NCBI GenBank assembly: GCA_020344415.1
Contig: CP070825.1
Location: 2,328,015-2,392,014 of the forward strand
Direction: 5' to 3'
DNA: 64,000 nucleotides
Origin: Candidatus Aminicenantota bacterium
Lineage (GTDB): Bacteria; Acidobacteriota; Aminicenantia; Aminicenantales; Aminicenantaceae
Shown: piece after piece, positions 33,618 to 42,880 of the stretch
Layout: every line of letters begins with the position of its first letter
How positions within the stretch are numbered: the first letter of the stretch is position 1
Notes under the pieces: model-generated
What the model saw: the letters and a program-made list of their open reading frames with translations, nothing else
Databases searched by the model: none
What the model was told of the DNA's origin: nothing
Program-made: the position numbers and the translations under genes

Positions 33618-34751
33618 ATGACCGAGTTAAAAGGAAATTTCTTCTCAGGACTCATCCTCTTCCTTTTTGCTATCGTCATCTGCTTTCTCTCTGCCCAGAA
33701 ATTCTTGAGTATGCACAAAGCTGAGATTATCTATCCAAGTCCCGGTCTCTCTTCGAGAAAAATGCTGAGCTCATATTTTTCAGGCGTAAAGGATACCAGG
33801 GGAGATGCCGAGGTTTATATATTCGAGGGGGAAGAAAAAGGGGGAAACATACTCATCTTGGGAGGTACCCATCCCAATGAACCTGCAGGGTTTATAGCCG
33901 CTTTCCTTCTCGCTGAAAATATTCAAGTCTCTCAAGGTAAGGTTGTTATCGTCCCCCAAGCTAATAAAAGCGGCTTTACCCATAGCGAACCCCAAGAAGG
34001 AAGCCCCCAGAGGTTTTCATTCGATACGCTTGGTGGGAAGCGACACTTCCGTTATGGCTCTCGCTTAACGAATCCAGTGCACCAATGGCCTGATCCGACA
34101 TTATACATCAATCCATCCAGACAAAAACTCTCTGGCACTGAAAGCCGAAATCTCAACCGTTGTTATCCTGGAAGAAAAAGCGGAACTCTTACAGAGAAAA
34201 TCGCTTTTGCAGTCATGGAGCTTATCAAAAAAGAAAAAATAGATTTAGCTCTCGACCTGCATGAGGCAGCTCCTGAATACCCGGTCATTAACGCCATTGT
34301 CTTTCACGAAAACAGCGCTGAGCTTGCAGCTGTAGCACTCATGGAACTCCAGCTGGAAGGGTTTGAGATCCGATTGGAATCATCTCCCAAAAACCTCCGG
34401 GGTCTGAGCCATAGAGAATGGGGGGATACGGCTCAAGTCAAAGCCATCCTTCTGGAAACCGCCAATGCCTCCCAAGGAAGGCTCATAGGGAGGACCTCCC
34501 CTACTCTCATAATAGGAGGAAAAGACAAGAATTATGTAAAGGCGGGCCGTCTTGGCAGGCTCTTCATTCCCTTCGGAGATGAAGGAATTCCTCTTAGGCT
34601 CAGGGTAGCTCGCCATCTCGCTACCATAAAAGCTCTCATCTCAAGTTTCAAGGAATTAGACAGTAATAAAATAATTGAAATTGACAATATGCCGCCTCCC
34701 TCGCAAATAAAAGAGAAGGGAATAGGGACCTTTCTTAATCCCTCCAAATAA
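33618..34751 (+). CDS. Succinylglutamate desuccinylase/aspartoacylase-family zinc enzyme
   Basis: 377 residues with an N-terminal membrane anchor or signal (about 10-27). Zinc ligands H85 and E88 lie in GGTHPNEPAG and the third His in ALDLHEAAP (about 214). The N-R pair ESRNLNRCYPG and the catalytic Glu region ILLETANAS fit M14-like deacylases. It should remove an acyl group from an N-acyl amino acid or peptide, on the outer face of the membrane if the N-terminal segment is an anchor. Follows the TRAP permease and small membrane gene in one run. Confidence 0.83.
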   Translation: MTELKGNFFSGLILFLFAIVICFLSAQKFLSMHKAEIIYPSPGLSSRKMLSSYFSGVKDTRGDAEVYIFEGEEKGGNILILGGTHPNEPAGFIAAFLLAENIQVSQGKVVIVPQANKSGFTHSEPQEGSPQRFSFDTLGGKRHFRYGSRLTNPVHQWPDPTLYINPSRQKLSGTESRNLNRCYPGRKSGTLTEKIAFAVMELIKKEKIDLALDLHEAAPEYPVINAIVFHENSAELAAVALMELQLEGFEIRLESSPKNLRGLSHREWGDTAQVKAILLETANASQGRLIGRTSPTLIIGGKDKNYVKAGRLGRLFIPFGDEGIPLRLRVARHLATIKALISSFKELDSNKIIEIDNMPPPSQIKEKGIGTFLNPSK

Positions 34752-34806
34752 GGTCAAGGCTTTCTCTTGTATATAGTATGGATAAGATATGTTTCGTGAC
34801 AATAAA

Positions 34807-35000
34807 AGAAAATAAACGGGGGGCTGGCATCGCTCCCGTTCAGACTTTTCACGCCATTCCTTCATCGCTCTTTTCGGCACGTGCGTAACTCGCTGCGCTT
34901 AGACATACTCGGTGTCCGGCTCCGCCGGATTCCCTCAAAGAGCAACTCAGGAAGGCTAAATCTTCAAAGATCGCTTCATCCATCCACCCGTTTATTTTCT
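34807..35000 (-). repeat. Dispersed palindromic repeat, copy R4 (reverse orientation)
   Basis: Ends AGAAAATAAACGGG / CCCGTTTATTTTCT are a perfect 14-bp inverted pair; they differ from the ends of the other copies yet pair within this one. The minus strand carries GAAGATTTAGCCTTCC, TTGCTCTTT with AAAGAGC, hairpin TCCGGC-GGA-GCCGGA and GGAATGGCGT. Located between the aspartoacylase-like gene and the ispH promoter. Confidence 0.85.
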
Positions 35001-35062
35001 AAATATGATGTTCGTGAATTTGAAGAAATCCAGCTAAGTTAATATTTTACCTGTATTTAGGA

Positions 35063-35095
35063 TTGACAAAGGGACTCCGACTGATATAGTATAAT
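35063..35095 (+). promoter_or_regulatory. Predicted promoter of the ispH-rpsA operon
   Basis: TTGACA at 35063-35068; TATAGT at 35085-35090 with a 16-base spacer, and an overlapping TATAAT at 35090-35095 with a longer 21-base spacer. About 30 bases before the ispH start. Confidence 0.5.
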
Positions 35096-35119
35096 CATTC
35101 ATTCTTTTTGCTCAAGAAA

Positions 35120-35998
35120 ATGGAAATCATCGTAGCTAAGAACTCTGGATTATGTTATGGAGTTAAAAGGGCTTTGAATCTAGCCAAGGAAACAAGGAAT
35201 AAGAGAAACGGGAAAGTCTTCACTCTGGGAGACTTAATCCATAACCCAAGAGTGATCGCTGATCTGCAGAAACAAGGAATTCAACCTATCGAAAATTTAA
35301 ATGAACTCAAAAAAGGAACAGTTATCATCAGGAGTCATGGGGTCTCACCTGGAGTACACAAATCACTAAAAGAAAAACAAATGGAAATCGTCGACGCCAC
35401 CTGCCCCATAGTAAAAAAAATCCAGAAATTGGTTGAAATATTAGCCAAAGAGAAAGAGGAAATCATCATCGTCGGTAACAAAGACCATCCAGAGATAAAA
35501 GGTCTCATCGGATTCAGCCAGGGAAGAGGAATCATTGTTGAAAATGAAACGCAAGTCAAAAGGCTGACGCACAAAAAAAAGAGAGCCGTCCTTGCCCAAT
35601 CCACTCAGGATTTATACCTTTTTGAAAAAATTGTAGCTGCTCTCATCGAAAAAACAGAGGAATTAAGAGTCTACAATACTATCTGTCATTCGACTCAAAC
35701 TCGTCAAAAAGCCACTTCTGACCTAGCTTCTCATGTAGATACGCTTTTTATCGTTGGGGGGAAAAACAGCTCCAATACTCGTAAACTCTTCCAGATTTCA
35801 AGAAGAATCTTGCCCACTACATACTTCATTGAAAATGCAGAGCAAATCACACCTAAAACGCTAAAATGGGCAAATAAGATAGGGATATCTGGAGGCGCTT
35901 CTACTCCTCCTGAAGCTATTCAGGAAGCCGTAGAAAAAATCAAAGATAGCTATAAACTCCAACTCAAAAAGGAGAAGACTATTCAATGTCGGGAATAA
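35120..35998 (+). CDS. ispH: 4-hydroxy-3-methylbut-2-enyl diphosphate reductase
   Basis: Last step of the MEP isoprenoid pathway, 4Fe-4S enzyme. The three cluster Cys are C12 (GLCYGVKRA), about C95 (DATCPIV) and about C191 (TICHSTQTRQ). Also seen are the HNPRVI motif and GISGGASTPPEAI at the end. The frame can be extended to a TTG at 35108, but ATG 35120 gives the family N-terminus MEIIVAKNSG. The 3' end overlaps rpsA by 13 bases, a well-known neighbourhood (ispH and rpsA are adjacent or fused in several phyla). Confidence 0.95.
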   Translation: MEIIVAKNSGLCYGVKRALNLAKETRNKRNGKVFTLGDLIHNPRVIADLQKQGIQPIENLNELKKGTVIIRSHGVSPGVHKSLKEKQMEIVDATCPIVKKIQKLVEILAKEKEEIIIVGNKDHPEIKGLIGFSQGRGIIVENETQVKRLTHKKKRAVLAQSTQDLYLFEKIVAALIEKTEELRVYNTICHSTQTRQKATSDLASHVDTLFIVGGKNSSNTRKLFQISRRILPTTYFIENAEQITPKTLKWANKIGISGGASTPPEAIQEAVEKIKDSYKLQLKKEKTIQCRE

Positions 35999-37737
35999 CA
36001 AAAAACCCAAAAAACGAAGACGCAATCTCTTCTGAAGATTACGAAACCTTACTGGATAAATACCAGTTCAACGCTAAAGAAATCGCCCCAGGGAATATAA
36101 TCAAGGGCAAAGTCATTAAAGTAACCCCTGCTCATGTACTTGTCGATGTAGGCTTCAAATCTGAAGGTATCATTCCTATCGAAGACTTTAGGGACAATCA
36201 GGAAACCGCTGAAATCCATCCAGGAGATATGGTCGAAGCCATTCTGGAGAGGGGCAATTTGAGAGAAGGCTATCTTATCTTGTCCAAAAAAAGAGCAGAC
36301 GCTATCAAAGCCTTGAATAATCTGGAAAGAGCATACACTCACAATAGCTGGATAATAGGAAAAGTCACAGACAAAATAAAAAATGGTTACATCGTTAATG
36401 TCGGAATCAACACTTTTCTCCCTGACTCACACGCTGATGTTAGAGCGGTTAAAGACCCAGAGAAACTCAAAGGAAACGATTACAAATTTAAAGTTATAAA
36501 GTTCGACAGGAAAAGCGAAAACGCTGTCCTTTCCCGAAAGCTATTCCTTCAAGACGAAAGAGAGAAAAGAAAAAGACGAGTCTTTGATCATCTCAGTCAG
36601 GGGCAAAAAATCAAGGGCAAGATTAAATCCCTGACCAACTTCGGTGCTTTTGTCGATCTAGGAGGAGTGGAAGGGCTCCTCCACATATCTGACATGTCCT
36701 GGGGAAAAACGAATCACCCTTCAGAAATCTTTGAGATGGGACAGGAAGTAGAAGTGGTGGTTCTTGACTTCAATGAAAAGGATGAAAGAATTTCTCTTGG
36801 TTATAAACAACTGGTTGATGATCCATGGACAAACATTGAAGAAAAATACCAAGCAGGCCAAAAAGTGAAGGGTAAGGTAGTAAGCCTGACTGATTTTGGC
36901 GCATTCATTGAACTAGAAAAAGGAGTGGAAGGTTTAGTCCATATCTCAGACCTCACCTGGTCTCGTAAGCCTATTCATCCCAAAAAAATTCTCACTGCTG
37001 GAGAAGAAGTCACGGTGACCATCCTTGATTTGAATCCCTCAAACAAAAGAATCTCTTTGGGTCTTAAACAGATCACTCCTCATCCCTTAGAGCTTCTTAA
37101 GCAAAAATTCAGCCCAGGTTCTCGGGTTACAGGAACTGTAACGAGCATAACTGACTTTGGTGCCTTCTTGGAGGTCGAGGAAGGGATTGAAGGTCTAATC
37201 CACATCTCAGATATCAGTTGGGAAAAAACCAAACATCCATCCGAGAAACTGAAAGTAGGACAAGAGACCGAGGCTATAATTTTAAATATCGATGTTGAAA
37301 AACAAAAATTATCTCTAGGCATAAAACAGCTAGAAGGAGACATCTGGGAAGATTTTTTTGCTAGACAGAAAATGGGGGACCTTGTCAATGTGAAAATCAC
37401 GCGCATCACCAATTTTGGCGTTTTTGTGGAGATCACTCCTGGAATCGAGGGAGTTGTTTTCCTCTCCGAGCTCGACCAAAAAAGAATTGAAGACCCAGCT
37501 GAAGCGTTTTCCGCTGGGGAAGAGCGAATTGCCAAAATCATAAAAATGAATCAAAAAGATAAAAAGATATCCCTCAGCTTTAAACAAGCTCAGATGGATA
37601 TACAAAAATTGGAATATCAGAAATACGTACAAAGCCAAGATAATAAATTAACATTGGGAGACATAATGAAAGATCAATTCCAGGAAATTCAATCCCCTAA
37701 GAAAAAGAACAAAAAAAAGGAGGAAAAAGATGATTAA
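35986..37737 (+). CDS. rpsA: 30S ribosomal protein S1 (six S1 domains)
   Basis: 583 residues with six S1 repeats at roughly 37-107, 122-190, 207-276, 293-364, 380-450 and 466-536. Repeats 3-6 carry the signature GxFVxLxxGVEGLLHISDMSW in variants (for example GAFVDLGGVEGLLHISD). The Lys/Glu-rich tail is disordered. Binds mRNA on the 30S subunit. The start overlaps ispH by 13 bases and the end overlaps the HU/IHF gene by 8. Confidence 0.95.
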   Translation: MSGITKNPKNEDAISSEDYETLLDKYQFNAKEIAPGNIIKGKVIKVTPAHVLVDVGFKSEGIIPIEDFRDNQETAEIHPGDMVEAILERGNLREGYLILSKKRADAIKALNNLERAYTHNSWIIGKVTDKIKNGYIVNVGINTFLPDSHADVRAVKDPEKLKGNDYKFKVIKFDRKSENAVLSRKLFLQDEREKRKRRVFDHLSQGQKIKGKIKSLTNFGAFVDLGGVEGLLHISDMSWGKTNHPSEIFEMGQEVEVVVLDFNEKDERISLGYKQLVDDPWTNIEEKYQAGQKVKGKVVSLTDFGAFIELEKGVEGLVHISDLTWSRKPIHPKKILTAGEEVTVTILDLNPSNKRISLGLKQITPHPLELLKQKFSPGSRVTGTVTSITDFGAFLEVEEGIEGLIHISDISWEKTKHPSEKLKVGQETEAIILNIDVEKQKLSLGIKQLEGDIWEDFFARQKMGDLVNVKITRITNFGVFVEITPGIEGVVFLSELDQKRIEDPAEAFSAGEERIAKIIKMNQKDKKISLSFKQAQMDIQKLEYQKYVQSQDNKLTLGDIMKDQFQEIQSPKKKNKKKEEKDD

Positions 37738-38005
37738 AGCCGACTTAATCAACAAAATCGCAAAGGAAATGACCATTTCCAAACAGGAGGCAGAAACCGG
37801 CGTTAATCTTTTCTTCGAGACAATCAAGGAAGCGATTTTAAGAGGTGAAGAGATAGAATTAAGGGGGTTTGGTAGTTTTCGATTCAGACAAAGAGGGGCT
37901 CGTGCGGGAAGAAATCCTCGTACTGGCGAGCCTGTTCAAGTCCCTCCAAAAAAGGTTCTTTATTTTAAACCAAGCAAGATTTTAAAAAAAATGTTAAATA
38001 AATAG
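37730..38005 (+). CDS. HU/IHF-family nucleoid DNA-binding protein
   Basis: 91 residues; the full HU/IHF fold is visible: helical dimer core (ADLINKIAKEMTISKQEAET), ELRGFGSFRFRQR beta region and the DNA-wrapping arm GRNPRTGEPVQVPPKK, with FKPSK near the end. IHF and HU subunits are hard to separate by eye. The rpsA neighbour resembles the rpsA-ihfB order of Proteobacteria. Overlaps the rpsA end by 8 bases. Confidence 0.93.
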   Translation: MIKADLINKIAKEMTISKQEAETGVNLFFETIKEAILRGEEIELRGFGSFRFRQRGARAGRNPRTGEPVQVPPKKVLYFKPSKILKKMLNK

Positions 38006-38019
38006 CTGGAAGACACGAG

Positions 38020-38526
38020 ATGGAATATCTCTCTGCTCCGTGGAGAGAAGAATACGTAAAAAGAGTATTCAAGATGAACGAATGCATCCTTTGCCGTGCG
38101 CTCAAGCTGAAAAAGGACAAAGAAGCTTATATTCTCTTTAGAGGGACATATAATTTCATTCTCTTAAATAAATACCCCTACACCCCCAGCCACTTGATGA
38201 TTGCCCCCTACAAACATCTTGCTTCATTCGAACGAGCAAAAAAAGAAGCTACAGACGAAATGGTAGATCTCGCAAAAATAAGCCTCAAGATCTTAAAAAA
38301 GCAATATAAGCCGCACGGCTTTAACACAGGTATGAACTTAGGAGCCAGTGCAGGTGCTGGAGTTGTAGATCACTACCATCTCCATGTGATTCCCCGCTGG
38401 ACAGGAGACTCAAACTTTATGCCCCTCGTAGGAAAGACAAGGCTCACGATAGAAGATCTCGATACGACATATGAGCGGCTCTTCCCATTTTTTCAGAAGG
38501 AGAAAAAAACACGCACTAAGAACTGA
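38020..38526 (+). CDS. HIT-family nucleotide hydrolase/phosphorylase
   Basis: 168 residues with the histidine triad H118-Y-H120-L-H122 in DHYHLHVIPRW and an N-terminal CxxC (ECILCRA, Cys 22 and 25) that with His residues can bind zinc, as in the Ap4A phosphorylase-like HIT branch. LNKYPYTPSHLMIAPYKH is the conserved substrate strand. Likely acts on dinucleotide polyphosphates or AMP conjugates. Fifteen bases after the HU/IHF gene. Confidence 0.9.
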   Translation: MEYLSAPWREEYVKRVFKMNECILCRALKLKKDKEAYILFRGTYNFILLNKYPYTPSHLMIAPYKHLASFERAKKEATDEMVDLAKISLKILKKQYKPHGFNTGMNLGASAGAGVVDHYHLHVIPRWTGDSNFMPLVGKTRLTIEDLDTTYERLFPFFQKEKKTRTKN

Positions 38527-38567
38527 TACCCTAAAACGTCCTCAACAAAAAGCCCATAGAGGAAAAA

Positions 38568-39713
38568 ATGAATTTCGAACTATCAGAAGACCAAAAGATG
38601 CTCAAAGACATGGTCAGAGAATTTACCCAAAAAGAGATCGAGCCTCATGTGAAAGCTCTAGAGGAAAAGCATGAATTTCCCCGCGAAATCTTAAGAAAAC
38701 TCGCAGAGCTTGGATTGCTGGGAATCACAATTCCCCCCGAATATGAAGGAATAAAAACAGACTTTCTTTCCCTCATCCTTACCCTAGAAGAAATCAGCTA
38801 CTCCTCACCATCAATAGCCGTCATCATTAGTGTCCATAGCTCACTCTTCTGCTACTCTATCTTTAAGTACGGAAGCCAGAAGCAGAAAGAGAAATATCTT
38901 CCCCCTGCAGCCAAAGGGGAAATCATCGGTGCCTTTGCCTTGACAGAGCCTGAAGCTGGATCTGACGCAAGGAATCTCAAGGCAAAAGCAGTGAAAGACG
39001 GTGACCTCTATATCTTAAACGGGACAAAGGCATGGGTGACCAGCGGAGCCGACGCGGAAGCTTTCATTACTTTTGCATTAGTCGAAGTGGAACCGGGCGT
39101 GAAAAAATTGAGCTCTTTTATCATAGAGAGAGATTTTCCAGGAGTCCAGATATCTAAAATTGAAGAAAAGATGGGGCTTCATTCTTCTCCAACTGCAGAG
39201 ATTGCCTTGGAAGACTGCCAGGTTCCCATAGAAAACCTCTTAGGTGAAATAGGGAAAGGGGCACATATTGCTTTTCACTGCCTTGACTGCTCCAGAATCG
39301 GGATCGGTGCTCAAGCTGTAGGCATTTCTCAACGAGCTTTAGAAGAAGCCATAAGATATGCCAAACAAAGACAGGCTTTCGGCAAAAAAATTTCGGAATT
39401 CCAGGCCATTCAGTTTGAAATAGCCGAAATGTCAACGCTCATAGAAGCAGGCCGACTGCTTACATATAGGGCGGCTGATTTAAATGATAAGGGGAAGCCT
39501 TTTTCAAAAGAAGCTTCAATGGCCAAACTCTTCGCCTCAGAAGCGGCCAATAAAATCTCCTATTTGGCTTTGCAGATTCATGGCGGCTATGGTTACTCCA
39601 AAGAATTCTTGATCGAACAAATCTACAGAGATGTAAGAGTTCTCCCTATCTACGAAGGCACTTCTGAGATTCAGCGCTTGGTTATTTCTAGACATCTCTT
39701 AAAAGACCTATAA
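38568..39713 (+). CDS. Acyl-CoA dehydrogenase
   Basis: FAD enzyme of 381 residues: FALTEPEAGSDA and WVTSGADA for FAD/substrate binding, R-rich RQAFGKKISEFQAIQF, QIHGGYGYSKEF, and catalytic Glu363 in IYEGTSEIQ, the position used by short-chain acyl-CoA dehydrogenases. It oxidises a small acyl-CoA (butyryl or branched); the exact substrate is not visible. No electron-transferring flavoprotein genes lie nearby. It follows the HIT gene by 41 bp. Confidence 0.93.
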   Translation: MNFELSEDQKMLKDMVREFTQKEIEPHVKALEEKHEFPREILRKLAELGLLGITIPPEYEGIKTDFLSLILTLEEISYSSPSIAVIISVHSSLFCYSIFKYGSQKQKEKYLPPAAKGEIIGAFALTEPEAGSDARNLKAKAVKDGDLYILNGTKAWVTSGADAEAFITFALVEVEPGVKKLSSFIIERDFPGVQISKIEEKMGLHSSPTAEIALEDCQVPIENLLGEIGKGAHIAFHCLDCSRIGIGAQAVGISQRALEEAIRYAKQRQAFGKKISEFQAIQFEIAEMSTLIEAGRLLTYRAADLNDKGKPFSKEASMAKLFASEAANKISYLALQIHGGYGYSKEFLIEQIYRDVRVLPIYEGTSEIQRLVISRHLLKDL

Positions 39714-39757
39714 AAAAATGAAAACAAATAGAAACATCCTCCTCTTGAGGTGAAACC

Positions 39758-41689
39758 ATGCTTAAAGCAATGCGAAAAAATGTAAAGCAATTATCCCCTA
39801 TCCTGTGGATTGTGATTGGTGCTTTCATCATCACTATATTCGCAGTATGGGGCGGAGGCGTCCGATCAGGAGAGGGAGGACCAGCAGACACCCTTATCTC
39901 AATCGGGAAAGAAAAAATATCTGCTCAATTTTACATCGAAAGCCTTAGACAAAGGCTTGAGGCAATGCAGAGAGAGTTTAAGGAACTCAATCGAAATCTC
40001 ATCCAGCAGCTCAACATTCCCCAGCAAATATTACAGCAGATTATCCAGCAGTCTCTTCTTCTTCAGACAGCTCAGAACATGAATATAAGTGCCTCAGCCG
40101 GGGAGGTTCGAGAGAAAATAATAAGCTATCCTGTCTTCCAGAGAGACGGCAAATTCATTGGTTTCCAAGAGTACAAGAGAATTTTGACGTGGAACCGCAT
40201 ATCCATCGCAGAATTCGAGGAAAGCCTTCGAAAAGAGATTATAATAGACAAACTCATCAAATCCCTCACGGCAGGTATCGCAATAACTCAAGAAGAACTC
40301 TGGGAGAACTATAAGAACGAAAACGAAACCGCTAGGCTGGAATATGTTGTTGTTGAAGCAGATAAGATAGAATTCAAAGAAACGCCCCCTGATAGCGAAA
40401 CTCGTGAATACTTTGAAAAAAATAAAGAGAACTATCAGATCCCAGAAAAAAGGGAAGGATTGCTTGTCTTTCTCAACATGGAAGACATAAAGGGGGAAAT
40501 CGAGCTCGCTGATTCAGAAATCGAGAAATATTACGAAGATAATATATCTCAGTTTAAAGAGCCAGAAAAAATGAGGATAAGCAGAATCTACCTTCCTTAT
40601 GAAGATAAAGAAAAAGAAATGGTTCGGGCCGAAGCCCAAAATATGCTGGATAAAATCAATGCAGGTGAAGACTTTGGAGATTTAGCCATAAAGAACTCCA
40701 AGGATGAGAAAGCCCAAGAAAGCGGAGACTGGGGACTCTATGATTGGAGAAGGCTATCTCCAGAGGAGCAGGAAAAAATCAAAGAGCTTTCTAAAGGAGA
40801 CATTTCTGAGATACTGGAGCTTCCGGAAGGGGTCTCGATCATCAAGATGACTGAAAAAGAACCAGAAATCACAAAATCTCTTGAAGAAGTCAGGCAAAGG
40901 ATAAAGAGCATTCTCGAAGATCAAAAATCCAGGCAGATTGCCGAAGATAGAATCTCTCGGCTTGAGAAACGGGCAAGAAAAGAGAAAAGCCTGGAAGCAG
41001 CAGCCCAAAAGACAGGGTTTGAAGTCAAAACGACCGGGCTTCTCAAAGAAAAGGAAGCGTTCGAAGACATTGACACCTCAGGCTCCATAAGCCAAACTCT
41101 TTTCGCCCTGGAGGAAAAAGAAATCTCCTCTCTCATCAACACTTTCAAAGGCATAGGAATTGCTCAACTTGAGAAAATCGATCCTCCTCGTCAAGCCAAT
41201 CTAGAAGAAGTAAAGAATGACGTGGAAGAAGATTTCACTGCTGTGAAAAAGAAAGAAAAAGCCCTTGAGAAGATAAAAAAGATTAAAGCAGAGGTAAAAA
41301 GCAAAAGCCTTGAAGAGTTAGCTGAAAAATATAACGCTGAATACAAAACTGTTAATGAACATAAACGAGGGCAATATCTGGGCATAATCGCTGAAAATAA
41401 AGAAGTCGATAAATTGGCTTTCTCACTTTCCCTAAAGGAAGTAAGTGAACCTGTGGAATTCGAAAACGGTTATTCTCTAGTAAGAACCCTGGACAGGAAA
41501 GAGGTCACAAAGGAGGACTTTGAAAAAGACAAAGAAAAAGAAAGAGAGAACTTACTGGAAGTAAAGCGGAATAAATTTTTTCAGTCTTATATGCTAAAAT
41601 TAAGAGAAGAACGTGAAGTCAAGATAAAATACGATCTCTTTCTTAAAATCAACTCCGATATCCTCTCTAGGTTCGAAGGAGAGGACTAA
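39758..41689 (+). CDS. PpiD/SurA-type membrane-anchored peptidyl-prolyl isomerase
   Basis: 643 residues. One N-terminal membrane helix (about 16-32) follows the short MLKAMRKNVKQLSP tail, as in PpiD. A SurA-N-like chaperone region (about 45-240) with LNIPQQILQQIIQQSLLLQTA comes next. One clear parvulin domain (about 265-370: MRISRIYLPY, AGEDFGDLAIKNSKDEKAQESGDWG) and a second, weaker one (about 490-590) follow. Assists folding of exported proteins. Preceded by GAGG five to ten bases before the ATG. Confidence 0.88.
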   Translation: MLKAMRKNVKQLSPILWIVIGAFIITIFAVWGGGVRSGEGGPADTLISIGKEKISAQFYIESLRQRLEAMQREFKELNRNLIQQLNIPQQILQQIIQQSLLLQTAQNMNISASAGEVREKIISYPVFQRDGKFIGFQEYKRILTWNRISIAEFEESLRKEIIIDKLIKSLTAGIAITQEELWENYKNENETARLEYVVVEADKIEFKETPPDSETREYFEKNKENYQIPEKREGLLVFLNMEDIKGEIELADSEIEKYYEDNISQFKEPEKMRISRIYLPYEDKEKEMVRAEAQNMLDKINAGEDFGDLAIKNSKDEKAQESGDWGLYDWRRLSPEEQEKIKELSKGDISEILELPEGVSIIKMTEKEPEITKSLEEVRQRIKSILEDQKSRQIAEDRISRLEKRARKEKSLEAAAQKTGFEVKTTGLLKEKEAFEDIDTSGSISQTLFALEEKEISSLINTFKGIGIAQLEKIDPPRQANLEEVKNDVEEDFTAVKKKEKALEKIKKIKAEVKSKSLEELAEKYNAEYKTVNEHKRGQYLGIIAENKEVDKLAFSLSLKEVSEPVEFENGYSLVRTLDRKEVTKEDFEKDKEKERENLLEVKRNKFFQSYMLKLREEREVKIKYDLFLKINSDILSRFEGED

Positions 41690-41768
41690 CCTTTTAGCAA
41701 CTCAGGCAACAGGGTCAGGCTTGAAAAACTTGAATAACTTTTGGAGTCAGACCTCAAAATGGAGGAAG

Positions 41769-41866
41769 AAAAAGGGGACAGGCTACTTTTTTCTCAAATG
41801 GAGAGATTGCCACGCTCCGCTCGCAAAGACATCCCACAGAATAAATAAGTAGCCTCTCCCCTTTTT
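41769..41866. repeat. 98-bp MITE-like element: AAGTAGCC-type arms around a REP core
   Basis: AAAAAGGGGACAGGCTACTT (41769-41788) and AAGTAGCCTCTCCCCTTTTT (41847-41866) are inverted repeats with one mismatch in 20. Between them sits AGATTGCCACGCTCCGCTCG, one unit of the TGTCATTGCGAG family. A solo GGGTCAGGCTTG half-site precedes it at 41709. The 239-bp gap between the PpiD gene and the M29-like gene is thus built largely from repeats. Confidence 0.75.
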
Positions 41867-41928
41867 CACCTTTATGTTGAGTCCGGACTCAAATTCACAT
41901 AATAATTCAATTTATTCAACTCCATAGT

Positions 41929-42876
41929 ATGAGAATGAATAAGCTCTATCAAGCTGCTGAAAAAGCTATAAAACAATCCCTTCGCCTCCGCAGAGGTGAG
42001 AGATTCTTGCTGGTAACAGACAAACAGAAAATGGAAATTGCGGAAGCCCTCGCTTTCTGGGCAAAGCAAGTTGGAGCCGAAACAACAACATTTCTCATGG
42101 CAGAAACTTTAAGACCAATCACCGAACCTCCTTACCTTTTCAAACAAATGGCCAGAAAGGCCACAGCTATCGCCTATATGCTTGATCCGAGAATCGAAGA
42201 AAAGCCGTTCAGGGGATACATGGTTAAAATCGGAATGGAACGAAGCCGTATTTGTATGATGCCTGGCTTAACGAAAGATATGATAGAGCGCTTGGTGAAT
42301 ATTGATTTTAAAGAGATGGATCGGTTCACTAAAAAAGTCATAAGAGCCATGAAAGATGCGGCCGATGTTCTTGTAGAGAATCCCGAAGGAACTCGGATTG
42401 AATTCAGCGTCAAGGGAAGAAAGTGGGCCAACGATAACGGAAATATAAGCCGCAAAGGAACGCAAGGGAACCTTCCTGCAGGTGAGTGTTATACAGCTCC
42501 TGTGGAAAGCACTTTTTCCGGAAAACTAGTCATCAGTCTCATCGACGACAAGCTCGGGCGAGGAACGATGTGTTTCGAAAATGGAAAGTTGGTGAATTAC
42601 CGTGGCAAAGGAATCCGATCTGTCATCAAAAATATCGGCGGGGATGAATCAGGCAGAATAATCGGTGAATTCGGCATCGGGACGAATAAAAAGGCCCGTA
42701 TAACGCCAAATATGTTGGAGGCAGAGAAAGCTTTCGGGACAGCTCATTTCGCTATCGGCGACTCTTATGGCCTGGGCGAAAATCGAAGCAAGCATCATTA
42801 CGATGCCTTAGTAGAAAAAGTGTCTATCCGAGCAAAGGGAAAATACTTAGCTAAAGAAGGAAAATTTCTTATTTAA
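41929..42876 (+). CDS. M29-like aminopeptidase, short form
   Basis: 315 residues resembling thermophilic-type (M29/AmpS) aminopeptidases. Metal-site segments: LPAGECYTAPVE (first Glu), GEFGIGTNKKA (second Glu region) and HFAIGDSYGLGENRSKHHYD with His/Asp ligands near the C-terminus. About 80-90 residues shorter than classical M29, mainly at the N-terminus, as in the widespread short archaeal/bacterial branch. Metal-dependent release of N-terminal residues is likely. There is no strong ribosome binding site at ATG 41929; ATG 41935 is also possible. Confidence 0.8.
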   Translation: MRMNKLYQAAEKAIKQSLRLRRGERFLLVTDKQKMEIAEALAFWAKQVGAETTTFLMAETLRPITEPPYLFKQMARKATAIAYMLDPRIEEKPFRGYMVKIGMERSRICMMPGLTKDMIERLVNIDFKEMDRFTKKVIRAMKDAADVLVENPEGTRIEFSVKGRKWANDNGNISRKGTQGNLPAGECYTAPVESTFSGKLVISLIDDKLGRGTMCFENGKLVNYRGKGIRSVIKNIGGDESGRIIGEFGIGTNKKARITPNMLEAEKAFGTAHFAIGDSYGLGENRSKHHYDALVEKVSIRAKGKYLAKEGKFLI

Positions 42877-42880
42877 TATT

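Noticed and set aside
39688..39891. Minus-strand frame opposite the PpiD start
   Set aside because: Overlaps well-supported coding sequence of the acyl-CoA dehydrogenase and PpiD genes, with no family pattern.
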